From NCBI GenBank assembly GCA_011503125.2, contig WWBZ02000008.1, positions 1-64,000 on the forward strand: 64,000 nt of DNA, given 5' to 3'. Below are positions 35,801 to 46,988 of the stretch, one piece after another. A program made the translations under genes and the position numbers. The notes under the pieces were generated by a model, which was given only the letters and a program-made list of their open reading frames with translations, had not been told where the DNA came from and did no database searches. The DNA is from Botryosphaeria dothidea. Taxonomy: Eukaryota; Ascomycota; Dothideomycetes; Botryosphaeriales; Botryosphaeriaceae. How positions within the stretch are numbered: the first letter of the stretch is position 1; each line of letters starts with the position of its first letter.

Positions 35801-37668
35801 AAATAGAGGCTTTAAGAAAATATATCGAGAAGAATCTTAAGCGTAGATATATTCGGCCTTCGACGTTATTAGCCGGATATTTAATTCTTTTTATTCTAAA
35901 GAAGAACGGTAAATTATACCTCTATATCGACTACCGATAACTTAACGATATTACGATTAAAAACCGCTATCCGCTTCTACGTATCGATAAGCTTTAGAAT
36001 AAGTTAGAGAAAGTAAAGTACTTTACGAAGCTAGACCTCCGGGAAGAATACTATTTAGTTAGAATTAAAAAAGAAGAAGAATAGAAGATAGCCTTTAGAA
36101 CGAGGCTAGAACTCTACGAGTATATAGTTATACTATTTAGGCTTACTAACGCGCTAGTAACCTTCTAAAATCTCGTTAACGATACGCTACGCGAATACTT
36201 AGATATCTTCTACTTAGCTTATCTCGACGATATCTTTATCTTTTTAGAAACTCTCGAGAATTATAAGAAGTATATTAAAAAGGTTCTAGAAGTCTTTTAG
36301 ATAAAGAATCTATTTATCGTACCTAAGAAATACGAATAGTATATTTAAAGAATAGAATTCTTAAACTTTATTATTACTCTAGATTACGTCGGTATAGATA
36401 ACTCGAAACTAGATTCTATTAGAGAATAGCTAGTACCTAAAATAATTAAGGAAGTTTAGTTCTTTCTTAGATTTACGAACTTCTATCGAAAGTTTATTTA
36501 GAACTACTTAAAGATTATAGAATCTTTAATACGACTTACTTAAAAGAAATATAGCTTTAAATAGAAAGATAATTAGTAGTAAGCCTTCGAATCGCTTAAA
36601 TAGATATTTTACGAAGTACCGGTTCTAGAGATATACGATCCCGATAAACCTATCGAAGTAGAAACTAATACGTTAGAATTCGCCCTCGAAGTATATTTTA
36701 GCTAGCCTAACGATTAAGATAGATAGTATCTAATCGCGTTTTACTCTAGAAAGTTTATACCGGTAGAGCTTAACTATAATACTTATAATAAGAAGCTTTT
36801 AGCTATCGTCTTAGTATTTAAGTAATAAAAATACTATTTTAAAGGAGCTAGCTATTAGATAGTAGTATACTACGATTATTAAAATCTTACGCGCTTTACT
36901 ACGACTAAGAAGCTAAACTAACGATAGATTCGCTAGTTAGAAGAAATAGTCTTCTACGATTTTAAGATTATATATAGAAAAAATATAGATAACGCTATTA
37001 TTAACGCGCTTAGTAGAAGAGTAGACTATATAGAAGAATAAATCGAGCCGTATTCTATAGTATTCGTAGTAGATAGCAATAGATCGCTTACTCTTACTAG
37101 ACCGTCTTTTCTAATACTTCGTATTAAGTTAAACCTATAGTATTAAACGATCCGAGAAGTATACGTATAGAACTTCTTCACGTAAAAACTTTTAGCGCTC
37201 GAGAACGATCCGCGTATTACTCGAGATAGGGAAGAAACGCTTCTCTTTAAAGAATTAATCTATATTCCGGTAAGACTACGAGAAGTACTAGTTAAAAATA
37301 TATATAAAATACCTACGTATAGATATTAGGATATTAATAGGATAATTAAAAGAATTATACGAAACTTCTACTTTCTAGGGTTAAGAAAGATAGTTTAGCG
37401 TATAGTCTCGTAATATAATCTTTATATTAGAAGTAAAGTTACGATATACGCTTTGTACGGATAACTATAATCTCTAGAAGTTCTAGAACGACTATAGTAA
37501 TTAGTTACGCTAGACTTTATTACGAAGCTACTATAGTCGAAGAACTCGCTTACTAGAGTTAAGTACGACTCGATTCTAGTCTTTATTAATAGACTTACGA
37601 AGTACGCTTACTTCTTATTCTATCTTAAGACGTCGAATATAAAATAGCTAGTCTATACGTTTCTCTAA
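32862..37668 (+). pseudogene. Chr-1 pol, protease to integrase part, decayed
   Basis: Continues Chr-1 after LINE-B4 and is split by SINE S3 at 34325-34940. RT blocks LYLYIDYR (about 35920-35940) and YLAYLDDIFI (36211-36240) keep the catalytic DD, followed by an RNase H region (about 36600-37000) and the start of the integrase (zinc-binding part about 37300-37440; LVFINRLTKYAYF near 37580-37620). Gyp-2 interrupts it at 37668. The frame resumes exactly after Gyp-2 if one copy of the 5-bp duplication is counted. Confidence 0.85.
34325..34940 (-). mobile_element. SINE copy S3 in Chr-1
   Basis: About 616 bp, left-facing. The duplication is AAGGTCTAAATATA (34311-34324) and AAGATCTAAATATA (34941-34954), which differ by one G/A transition. 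It has the double internal segment, the tRNA-like head at the right, and a GATA-repeat tail at the left. Confidence 0.92.
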
Positions 37669-37900
37669 TATTAGGTTTCTTAAGCGCTACTATTTTAGGT
37701 AACTAGATAGATACTTAATAGTAACTAGAGGCCCTAGCTTTACTAAGAATAACTCGGTTAGATACTAGAGTACGGGCCTAGCGCTAAGCGACTAGATATA
37801 TTTATCCTTCGCTCTCTCTTTCTAGACTCTCTTTTCTTTCTCCTTATATATAGATTTTTAGTTAAAAGTAATACTATTATTTCGGCTTTGCTACCTTATA
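37669..37900 (+). repeat. Gyp-2 5' LTR
   Basis: 232 bp, from TATTAGGTTTCTTAAGCG to GCTACCTTATA. It is nearly identical to 43821-44052 apart from transitions. Confidence 0.9.
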
Positions 37901-37949
37901 TAATCTATATACTACTAATAAGAAACCTAAACTCGATAACCCGATACCC

Positions 37950-40900
37950 GTACTATTAACTAGAACCTAAACTTAATAACCTATAATTAGAACCCGATAA
38001 TACTAATAATCTATAACTAGAACTTAATAATACCGATACTCTACGATAAGTAACCTAGAAATATTAAAACCTATACTATTAGAGAAATAATAGTATAATT
38101 ATAGAAAATCTATCTTCTTTAATAAGATATAAAGATTCTCGTTAACCCCGTACTAATCTCTTTAGAGTTTTTACCCGTAATACGAGTTAAACTACTCTAA
38201 AAAACTAGAATAATTAGCGAAGATTATAGCGTAATAAAGTCTATTTCTTATAAGCTATAGTCGTAGCCGTACTAGTAGTATCGCTAGTACTACCTCTATT
38301 TACCTAAGCGATAATAAAGAAGAATTATTTAGTAATATAGTTAGGAAACCTAGCTAGAACCTTAACGAGTTTATAAGTAGTACTATTCTATTTTAGAGCT
38401 TTTTTAATACCTTAGACTAGTAAAGTTAAGCTACCGGTCCTATCTTACGTCGTACTATCTTACGTAGAAATCTAGAACCCGAAGAACTTATATATTTATT
38501 AGCTACGGATCTTAATCTTACTATTAACCCCGGAATACTAAGTAACTACGAACTCGACTCTATTCGCTAGCCTAACGAATATATCTTCTATAACTAGTAT
38601 ACTATAGTAATAGTAAACTAGCGTACTAAGTTCTACTACGTTCTCTAAGTTACTTAAATAGCTACTAGTAAAGAGTATATAGCCTACGTCTCTCTTTAGG
38701 ATAAGTATAAGAAACTTAAATAGATCTATAAGAAGATAATCGCTAGATCTAATAGAGTTATTAAGGAAAGTAACGATAAGATTAGCCGGCTTATCTAAGA
38801 AAATAACCTTCTAACTAAGGATATCGCTAACTATTACGAAGATACCCTCTCTAGTACTAATATTCGTAGCCTTAACTAGGAACGTTAACTAAGAGAGAAA
38901 ACTATTACCTTATAGCGAACCCTCTCTTATTAGGGCTTACGTAAGATACTTATAGAAGATATTAATAAGCTTATCTCTACTAATATCTATACTTTCGTTA
39001 ACTTTAAGAATAATATAATCTTTAAGCTTAAAGTCGAAGAGGACTTCTTTAAAGAAAATTAGAAGCTAATAATTCGCTATATCTACTCTCGCCTTGCTAA
39101 TTTAATTACTACTATAATACGCCCGTATATTAGTAGCTACTAGATAGCTCTAGATTTCTTAGAAAAGCTAGGAAAGATATATAGAATAGATATCGCAAAG
39201 AAAAAAGCTACTAATAACCTTATTCTTACTAGATAAAGCGAGAAAGAGACGGTAGACTCCTACTACGCCCGCCTATATATACTCTAGTCTCTTACTAATC
39301 TAACTAAAGAAAAGAAGATCGATAAGATATAAGATAGTATTTCTATTAGCTTAGCCCTCTTAGTAGCTACTCTTATCTTTATCTCTCTCGAATAGCTACT
39401 TAAAACTCTCCGTAAGGCCGAATATCGTCGTTAAGAGATTAAGTCTATAAATATCCGTTCTAATAAAAGGATAAATAATAGTAATAATCCTAAAAGGGAT
39501 CGTACTAAGCCTACCTATAACTAGAAACCTACTTAAGATAATCTTAGCCGCTAGAGTAGAACTAGAAGCGGTAATATAGACTAAGATAGCTAATAGAGCC
39601 GTATACCTACTACTACTAAACTAAGAGACTAGGTTAGACTATAGTATAAGCCTAAGCTAAAACCCTTAAAGCTATTAGACGAGAAACGTCTCGTAATAAC
39701 GAGGTAGAAACGCTGCCGTAGCTATAGAGGCTTAGGCTACTTTATATTTAATACCTACTATCCTAATAATAACCGCGCTAGGTTTACGTATATCTAGAGT
39801 ATTAAGAAACTTAACTCTAATAGCGAGTCGAAAAACTTCTAGTTCTAGGAGTAAGTCGCCTTCTAGAACTATAAGAGTAGAAGAAGCTAGACGAGTAGCT
39901 AGCTAGTCGTAGTTAGAAAGAGATAAAGGTATTAAACTTCGTAGTAGATAATCGCGCGTATAAAATTAAGGAAACTTATCTTATTATATATACTATAGTA
40001 GCTAGTAGTAATATACGTTCTCTTATCGATAATAGAAGCCAAGCTAAGCTTATTAATACCTTCTTTATTCGCGCGTATAAGATAATAAAGATTCCTCTTA
40101 TTAAACGGATTACTATAACTTTAGAAGACGGAATATTCTTCTAATATATTACCTATACCTCCCTAGTCGATATTAATATTAGTTCTTATAAAGAATAACT
40201 TCTCTACTATATTACTAACCTAGGAGACTATCTACTAATCCTTAGAGACGGATAGTTACGTACTTATAACCCGTATATCGACTAGGATAAGCGGTTAGTT
40301 AAGTTTTATAAGTCTTAGTACTTTAAGGCTGGCTATCTTACTATAAAACCTTATACTAAATACGCTATTAGGTGCCGATCTAAATAGAAGATAGAGAAAT
40401 CCTAACTAGATATTTAACTATATTCTATATCTATACTCTTCTACTTAGTATTACTTCCTAGATATAAAGAATACTACTATACGCCTACGGAACCTACTAT
40501 AAATACTAGCGTAGCTATAACTAGAGAAGACGACTTTTAGAAGTTTATAAATAGAAAGAAAATATATAGACGAGAAGAACGCCTTGCCCGGCTACTAAAG
40601 AAATACTACTAGATTAAAGAACTCTAGGATAAGATAGAAGCGGATATACTTCCTCCTTACTAGAAAGAAGACTATAAAATTAAGCTTAAACCTAACTATA
40701 AACCTCCTTATATAAAAAGCTACCGTCTAATATCTTAATAAGAAAACGAAGCGGTTAAGAAATATATTAACGAATATCTCGGAAAAGGGTTTATTCGTCC
40801 TAGCTCTTCGGACTATACCGTACCTCTACTTATTATTAGAAAGCTAGGAGGAGGACTTAGGGTCTATATTAACTATAGAGCCCTAAACGCTATTACTAAG

Positions 40901-43800
40901 AAGAACCGATACCTAATCCTATATATTAATAAAACCCTTACCTAGCTTAGTAAGGCTAAGATCTTTATAAAACTTAACGTTGTCTATATCTTTAACCGGA
41001 TCCGAATTAAGGAAGGCTATAAGTACCTTACCGCTTTCAACACTCGCTTTAGTTAGTACGAATACCTAGTTATATCCTTTAGGCTCTATAATACGCTAGG
41101 CACCTTTTAGAGCTACATTAATAATTCTATACTCGAATACCTAGATAAGTTTTGCATAGCGTACCTAGATAATATTCTTATCTATAGTAAAAAGGAGGAT
41201 AAACACGCTAAAAATGTTAATAAAGTCCTCCAACGACTAAAGAACCGTGGTCTCTAACTCGACCTTAATAAATACGAATTTAATATTAGATTAGTTAAGT
41301 ACCTCGGCCTTATTATTAGTATAAACGGAATTGAAATAGACCTAGAAAAAGTCTCTACTATTATTAACTAGGAGGCACCGACGTTAGTTAAGGGTGTATA
41401 AGCCTTTCTTAGCTTTATAAACTTCTACCGCCGCTTTATTAAGAACTTCTCCTATATAGTACGCCCCCTTACTAAGATAATAAAAGGAGAATAATTTATA
41501 ACTAGGAATAGAAAACGCAAGATAAAATACTAGGAGTTTATATGGGATAATAAGAAATAAGCCGCCTTTAACCAACTATAAGCTACATTCACCTCCGCAC
41601 CTATTCTTATATATTTCGACCCTAAAAAGAAAATATAGGTTAAAACGGATGCCTTAGACTTTGTTAGTATAGGTATCCTATTGTAGATGCACGACGGAGT
41701 ACTTAAACTAGTTATATACTTTTCTAAGAAAATGTCCTCAACTAAGTATAACTATATAATCTACGATAAAGAGCTACTTACTATTATTCGCTCCTTTAAG
41801 ACTTAGGAACTAGAACTTATAAGTACTTCTATAGATAAGCCTATTAAGGTGCTTACGGATTATAAGAACCTAGAGTATTTTATAATAACTAAGTAGCTAA
41901 CTAGCCGCTAAGCCCGCTAGGCTAAATTTCTATCCGCCTTTAACTTTATTATCTCCTACCGGCTAGGCAAATAAGAAGAGAAGCTAGACTCGCTTATAAG
42001 GAGAACGTAGGACTTACCGTAAGGAATTAACGACCTAAGGAAGCAACACCGGTTCTAATAACTACTTCGGGACTTAAACCTAGAACCTAATATAAAGATC
42101 GCTATTAATTCTATCCTCTTTACTACTAATAACCTAGAAGAGAAGAAGTTAGACTCTTAAGAGCCGGAAGATAACTAGATCTAGGAAACCTAGGAAGCCT
42201 AGAAAACCTAGAAAGCTAGATAAAAAGACCTCGATATACTTATTAGCGAAGCCTATAAGAAGGATAGAGTAATCTAGAACCTCCGTAGAAGTATTAATAC
42301 TAAAGATAGACGTGTACTAAGCTACTTAATTAGAAAGGGCTATAAGAAAAATATTTAAAACTTCTTAGTAAAAGATAGTTAGGTATAGCTAAAAGACGCG
42401 CTTGTTATCCTAGACTACTAACTACTACGCCTACGCCTCCTATAGAATTACTACGAAAAACTACTTATAGGATACCTAGGACCTAAAGCTATATATAGAA
42501 AGCTTATAGAAAACTACTAGTAGGCTAGATAAAGGAAAGACGTTACTCGTTTCTATAAGAACTATTACTACTACCGCCGCTATAAGCTATACTCGAAATA
42601 AAAGTAAAGACTACTTAAACCGCTATCTATTCCCTAATAGAAGTAGCTCTACGTAACCCTAGACTTTATAGAAAAACTACCGCTATATACTAAGAAGAAT
42701 TAGAAATACTAATACTATCTAGTTATTATAGACCGTTTAACTAAAGGAAAGATCTACGAGCTAATAATAATACTAGGTACTAAAGAAACCGTAGAGGCTC
42801 TAAACCGCCGCCTCTTTTATATACGAGGTTTTCTAATAGATATTATCTCCGACCGAGGTAGCGCTATAGACTCCTATATCTATAGAAGAATTATAGAACG
42901 ATATAACGTAAAGGTTAAAATATTAACTATCTTTTATCCCTAGACTAACGGCTAGAGCGAGAGCTCTATTAAAGATCTTAAAAAGTATCTCCGGATATAT
43001 ATTAACCACGCGTAAGATAACTAGGTCGACTTTCTACCTAAAGCTAAATTTATAGCTAATACGTATATTAGCGCATTAACTAGTATATCGCTATTCTTCG
43101 CCGATAACGGATTCTATCTACGTACTAGCTTAGAGCCTATAAAAATCTACTAGGGTACTAGAAAAGTAAAAGTAATTAGGGTAGACCGGTTAGTTAAAAG
43201 GTTAAATACTATAAGAAGCTTCCTTTAAGAATAACTAGTCTAGATATAAGAAGAATAAGCCCGCTACGTAGATAAATTCCGCTAGCTATACCCTACTTTC
43301 CGTATAGGCGATAAAGTATTTATTAACGCCCGAGACTTTAACCTAGGACGGAATAGTAAGTCTCTCTTATTAAAGAATCTTAGTCCGTAGAAAATTACTA
43401 GGTTAATTAACGGTAAAGTATACGAAGTTACTATACCTCCTTATATATAAGAGAAAGAAATCTTCTCTATATTCTACCCCTAGAAGCTATACCTTACCCT
43501 AGATAACCTATACCCGGGTTAGGTCTAAGAGTCTAGCCTAGTATATATAATTTTTAATAAGGACGAGAATAAAACTTATAAGGAGTAGAAAGTACTAGAG
43601 ATAGTAGACTACTAAAACTTAAGGTATAGAGTATAGTATAAGATTACCTTTATAGGTAACTAGGACGAGTAGAACTCTAATTTCCTATAGTAATACTAGA
43701 GTAACTATAAGAATACTTCTAATAAAATCCGTAAGTACTACGTATACTATAAGAACGCGCCCGAGCTACCTAAATTTTTTAAGAAGCTTAGTAGACCTCG
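37950..43800 (+). pseudogene. Gyp-2 gag-pol, decayed
   Basis: A gag-type region at about 38300-39900 ends in a CCHC-like knuckle (RCRSYRGLGYF, about 39709-39745). A protease-like block (IRSLIDN, about 40010-40035), RT blocks YINYRALN (about 40868-40895) and AYLDNILIY (41158-41185, second catalytic Asp now Asn), an RNase H region (about 41640-41960) and an integrase core (IIDRLTKGK near 42730, IISDRGSAIDS near 42840-42880) follow. Stops are frequent. A stretch around 40970-41720 keeps ordinary codons such as CAA, CAC, TGG and ATG. Confidence 0.82.
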
Positions 43801-43820
43801 CTTAGAGAAGAGGGGGATAG

Positions 43821-44052
43821 TATTAGGCCCCTTAAGCGCTACTATCCTAGATAACTAGATAGATACTTAATAGTAACTAGAGGCCCTAGCTTTACTAAGG
43901 ATAACTCGGTTAGGTACTAAAGTACGGGCTTAGCGCTAAGCGACTAGGTATATTTACTCTTCGCTCTCTCTTTTTAGACTCTCTTTTCTTTCTCCTTATA
44001 TATAGATTTTTAGTTAAAAGTAATACTATTATTTCGGCTTTGCTACCTTATA
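43821..44052 (+). repeat. Gyp-2 3' LTR
   Basis: 232 bp, TATTAGGCCCCTTAAGCG to GCTACCTTATA, immediately preceded by the purine-rich tract. It is less transition-damaged at its left end than the 5' LTR. Confidence 0.9.
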
Positions 44053-45640
44053 TCCGATATATCTTCGCGGATTACGAAATACTAAAAGAACTAGTTTCGG
44101 ATAGAAATAAGCTAATACGTTCTAAATTTTAGTAAACGCTTATACGTTAACTTAGAGCTAAGAATAAACTCTCTATAACCGTATATCTATAAATGGATAG
44201 TTAGATAGAATAAATAAACCGGACTCTCGAATAATATCTCCGCTATTTCGTTAACTACCTATAGAACGATTAGGCTATATAGCTACCTATAGTATAGTTC
44301 GCCTATAATAGCGCTAAATAAGAGTTAACTAACGTATTCCCGTTCTTTACTAACTATAGATTTAAACTAGACGCGTATAGAGAAGCTATTCTAAGTCGAA
44401 AATTAGCCTAGTAAGGTATTCTTAAAGCCGACTAGCTAAAAGAACTATATAAAGCTATTAGTCTTAACCTCGAGTACGTACGAATTATAATATCTAAGTA
44501 TTATAATAGACGGTACTAGACGGCACCGAACCTTAAGAGGGGGGATAAAGTATACCTCCTTATAAAAAATATTAAATTAAAGCGACTAAGCGATAAATTA
44601 GATAGATAGATAAATTTAATTAAGCTAATTTAGCTCCCCGAAGGGTCTATATAGCTATAGCTATCTATAAGGGTATATAGAAGAAGAAACCGTGGCTACT
44701 TTCTTAGGATAGCCCGGGTAAAAACCTTTCCTATTTATAATAGTAGTATCCGTAGATACTCTATTTAGTATAGTTTTTTCTATATACTAGTAGCGATATC
44801 TAAAGTAGAAAGAGTAGCTAAGAGAAAGAGGAACTATAGAGAGAGGTAATTATAAATCTTAAGACTAAGCCGTAAGAAGTCCCGGCTTATCTATTTATAA
44901 GCGCTAGTAAAGCGCTCTTAAAATTTATTTTTAGAAGCGCCTAGCTAGCTCTTCTCCCCCTTATTACCGCTAGAGAGAACGCGGGTACGTATACTTTTAT
45001 AGTAGGACGTATATACTACTTATAGCCCACCCTAACTACCTATAGATTTTCCTCCTTATTACCGCTAGAGAGAACGCGGGTACGTATACTTTTAACGTAA
45101 GACGTATATACTACGAGTAGGTAAGCGGTCTAAGATTCGAACTTAGAATCTATACTACTCTAGAAAGGCTAGGTTACCGTAGAAGTATATCCTACTAGTA
45201 TACTACCCCGCCTAAGCGATAAATTAGATTTTAAGAAAACTAGTCTATTCGAAATTATAGAAAAACTTAGAAACGTTACGTATCGACTTAAATTACTAAT
45301 AACGATACGGATAAATTCTATCTTTTACGTAGTATTACTCGAGCTAGTACTAGAAAACGCTATAATTCTAGAAACTCTAGAAGAGATAATTCTAGAAAAT
45401 CTAGATACCGAAGAAGACGAATACCTAGTTAAGAAGATCTTAGACTATAAAAGATTCGGATATTAGCTTAAATATCTTATTAAATAGAAAGAATACGAAA
45501 ATAAGGATAACTAATAGGTACCTAAGGACGATATATATCTAGATCTCGTTATAGAATTCTACCGTTAAAATCCTAACCTTCTACGAAAACGAGGCCGTCC
45601 TTAAACGAGAACGGCGGAAGACCCTTAAGATAGGAAGATA
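44053..45640 (+). pseudogene. Chr-1 integrase C-terminal part and chromodomain, decayed
   Basis: Resumes the Chr-1 integrase after Gyp-2 (IFADYEILKELVSDRNK near 44068-44115, which holds the second catalytic Asp block), is split by SINE S4, and reaches a chromodomain at about 45420-45540 (EYLVKKILDYKRFGY, then LKYLIK-KEY). The last Trp of the aromatic cage reads as a stop. The chromodomain places the element among chromoviruses, which are known to use this domain to target histone-marked chromatin. The frame ends near 45640. Confidence 0.82.
44601..45211 (-). mobile_element. SINE copy S4 in Chr-1
   Basis: 611 bp, left-facing, with a perfect 15-bp duplication CTAAGCGATAAATTA at 44586-44600 and 45212-45226. 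It carries the double internal segment and the tRNA-like head at the right. Confidence 0.95.
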
Positions 45641-46480
45641 AACGGGTAGAATTTATAGGCTTAGAAGAATATAGAGACTTCGTACTAGCTATAGGCTCGC
45701 CGGTAGACCCGGTAGACTTAGCTATATACGGCGTAGCAAGACCTACCGTCTCGTAACGTAATCGTTTTAACGCGGACGGACCCTTAGAATTCTTAGGGTT
45801 AGAAGCGTACTTCTTATCCTCGGCTAACGTAGCTAGCAGCTCCTCCGCCTCCCGACGATTATACTTATCTAACGTATTAAGATTATCGGACTTAGTAAGA
45901 AGGGCCCGGAAATCTCTCTCCTCTAATAAACGTTAGTTATCTCGTAAACGCTTTAGACGAGCCGTAATAGTTCTAAGCTCTTTCTCTTAACGGCGTAGGC
46001 TCTCTTTATAAGCTAAGCGAGCCCTCTCTTACTTAGCGTATAAACGGGCCCGCTCCTTCTATAACCGATCTAGCTCGGCTAGAGAAGTAAGAAACTTCTT
46101 ATAAGCCTCGGCCTCCTTAGCCTTTAACTTCTCCTACTTACGACGAAGGTTACGAGCTAGGGTAGTAGTTAATATATACGGATAGAGAAAGGAATTAAGA
46201 CTTACCTCTAGTAAGCGATAAACCCCTTATATCGTATATCGTAAACCCCTTCGCAAGATAAGTACTATAACGAGTACGACCTAGTAGAACCTTATAAACT
46301 ACGCTATATAACTCGCATTTAAAATAGAAACGTTCGGCGGGTAAAGAAATAGACTCTACTAGATCTACTAAACGCTACCGCTTCTTAGTAGTATTCCGCT
46401 TACGTTTAGATATAATAGACTTACGGAAAGAAAGTAAGACTGGACGAGTTTATAGGGAAATAGGCGATACGGAAGAATCT
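45560..46480 (-). pseudogene. Antisense coiled-coil reading frame in Chr-1, apparently spliced
   Basis: On the strand opposite to Chr-1 gag-pol, between chromodomain and 3' LTR, a long frame can be followed with stops only at codons that RIP creates. The upstream part (about 46480-46206) reads basic and globular (for example RLVDLVESISLPAERFYF). Then comes a 49-nt intron at 46205-46157 with GTAAGT donor, a TTAACTA branch-like site and CCCTAG acceptor, and the downstream part returns in phase (ARNLRRK). That part is a heptad-rich coiled coil (EKLKAKEAEAYKKFL, LKRLRDNQRLLEERDF) and runs to about 45560, where it overlaps the 3' end of pol tail to tail. No ATG survives. I do not recognise the protein. 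Antisense frames at this place are known for some plant gypsy elements; whether a fungal one is described I cannot say. Confidence 0.6.
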
Positions 46481-46510
46481 TCGGGCCGAAGATCCTTAAG
46501 GGAGGGATAG

Positions 46511-46988
46511 TATTACGGCGTAGCCTCTATAGGTTAAGGAAGTTAAGGATTAGCTCCGCAGGGAACGTTAGAAGTCGGAGTTATAAGGATCCGAGGTCAC
46601 GTGACCCTTGCGATTAGTTGGACCTACCCGCTTAGTTGCTAAGGCTAACTAAGTAGATAGAGCTAACTAAGCTAGTACGCTTAGTTAGTAACCCTCGATT
46701 AGTTACTAAGGCTAACTAATCGCGCTCTATTAACTAAGTATATAGATTATAGACAATCTCCTACGTATATATAAACTATACTCCTTAGATAGCTTTGACC
46801 TTCGTAGTTAACTTTATAATAGAATTTAGACTCTATTAGTAATAAGGCCTTCGTACGTAGTGCTTAGTCTTTAGTCGCCTACTCGTTCCTCGCGTACCTC
46901 TTCTTATACCTACTTAAGGAAAACCCTTCGATAGGTTTCTACCCTCTTTAGTATTTAGATCCTTAGAGGTAGAGGCCCGCTCGTTACA
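46511..46988 (+). repeat. Chr-1 3' LTR, partly RIPed
   Basis: 478 bp, the same length as the 5' LTR, but retaining more CA/TG dinucleotides (for instance CACGTGACCCTTGCG near 46598). It ends CGTTACA and is followed by the CTTAA duplication. Confidence 0.95.

Larger units (their letters stand above)
37669..44052 (+). mobile_element. Gyp-2, complete Ty3/gypsy element inside the Chr-1 integrase
   Basis: A 6.38-kb element with 232-bp LTRs at 37669-37900 and 43821-44052. A purine-rich primer tract (GAGAAGAGGGGGATAG) ends exactly at the 3' LTR. The target-site duplication is TCTAA on the left and TCCGA on the right; taking the right version restores the Chr-1 integrase frame (THR-PHE-LEU-ARG-TYR-ILE-PHE-ALA-ASP). 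Domain order gag, protease, RT, RNase H, integrase fits Ty3/gypsy. RIP is heavy except for a patch in the RT at about 40.97-41.72 kb. Confidence 0.93.
25931..46988 (+). mobile_element. Chr-1, complete chromovirus (Ty3/gypsy) with four nested insertions
   Basis: Two 478-bp LTRs bound the element, and CTTAA flanks it on both sides (25926-25930 and 46989-46993). Without its insertions it is about 8.3 kb. Order: LTR, gag (about 26530-27700), protease/RT/RNase H (about 32862-37000), integrase (about 37240-37668 and 44053 onward), chromodomain (about 45420-45540), an antisense frame, 3' LTR. Inserted are LINE-B4, SINE S3, Gyp-2 and SINE S4. The 5' LTR is RIP-saturated, while the 3' LTR still has some CA/TG. 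It lies in LINE-A2 between the endonuclease and the RT. Confidence 0.95.

Noticed and set aside
41384..41575. 63-codon minus-strand frame
   Set aside because: It is antisense to the Gyp-2 RT/RNase H region and exists only because this patch kept some ATG and lacks minus-strand stops. It has no domain.
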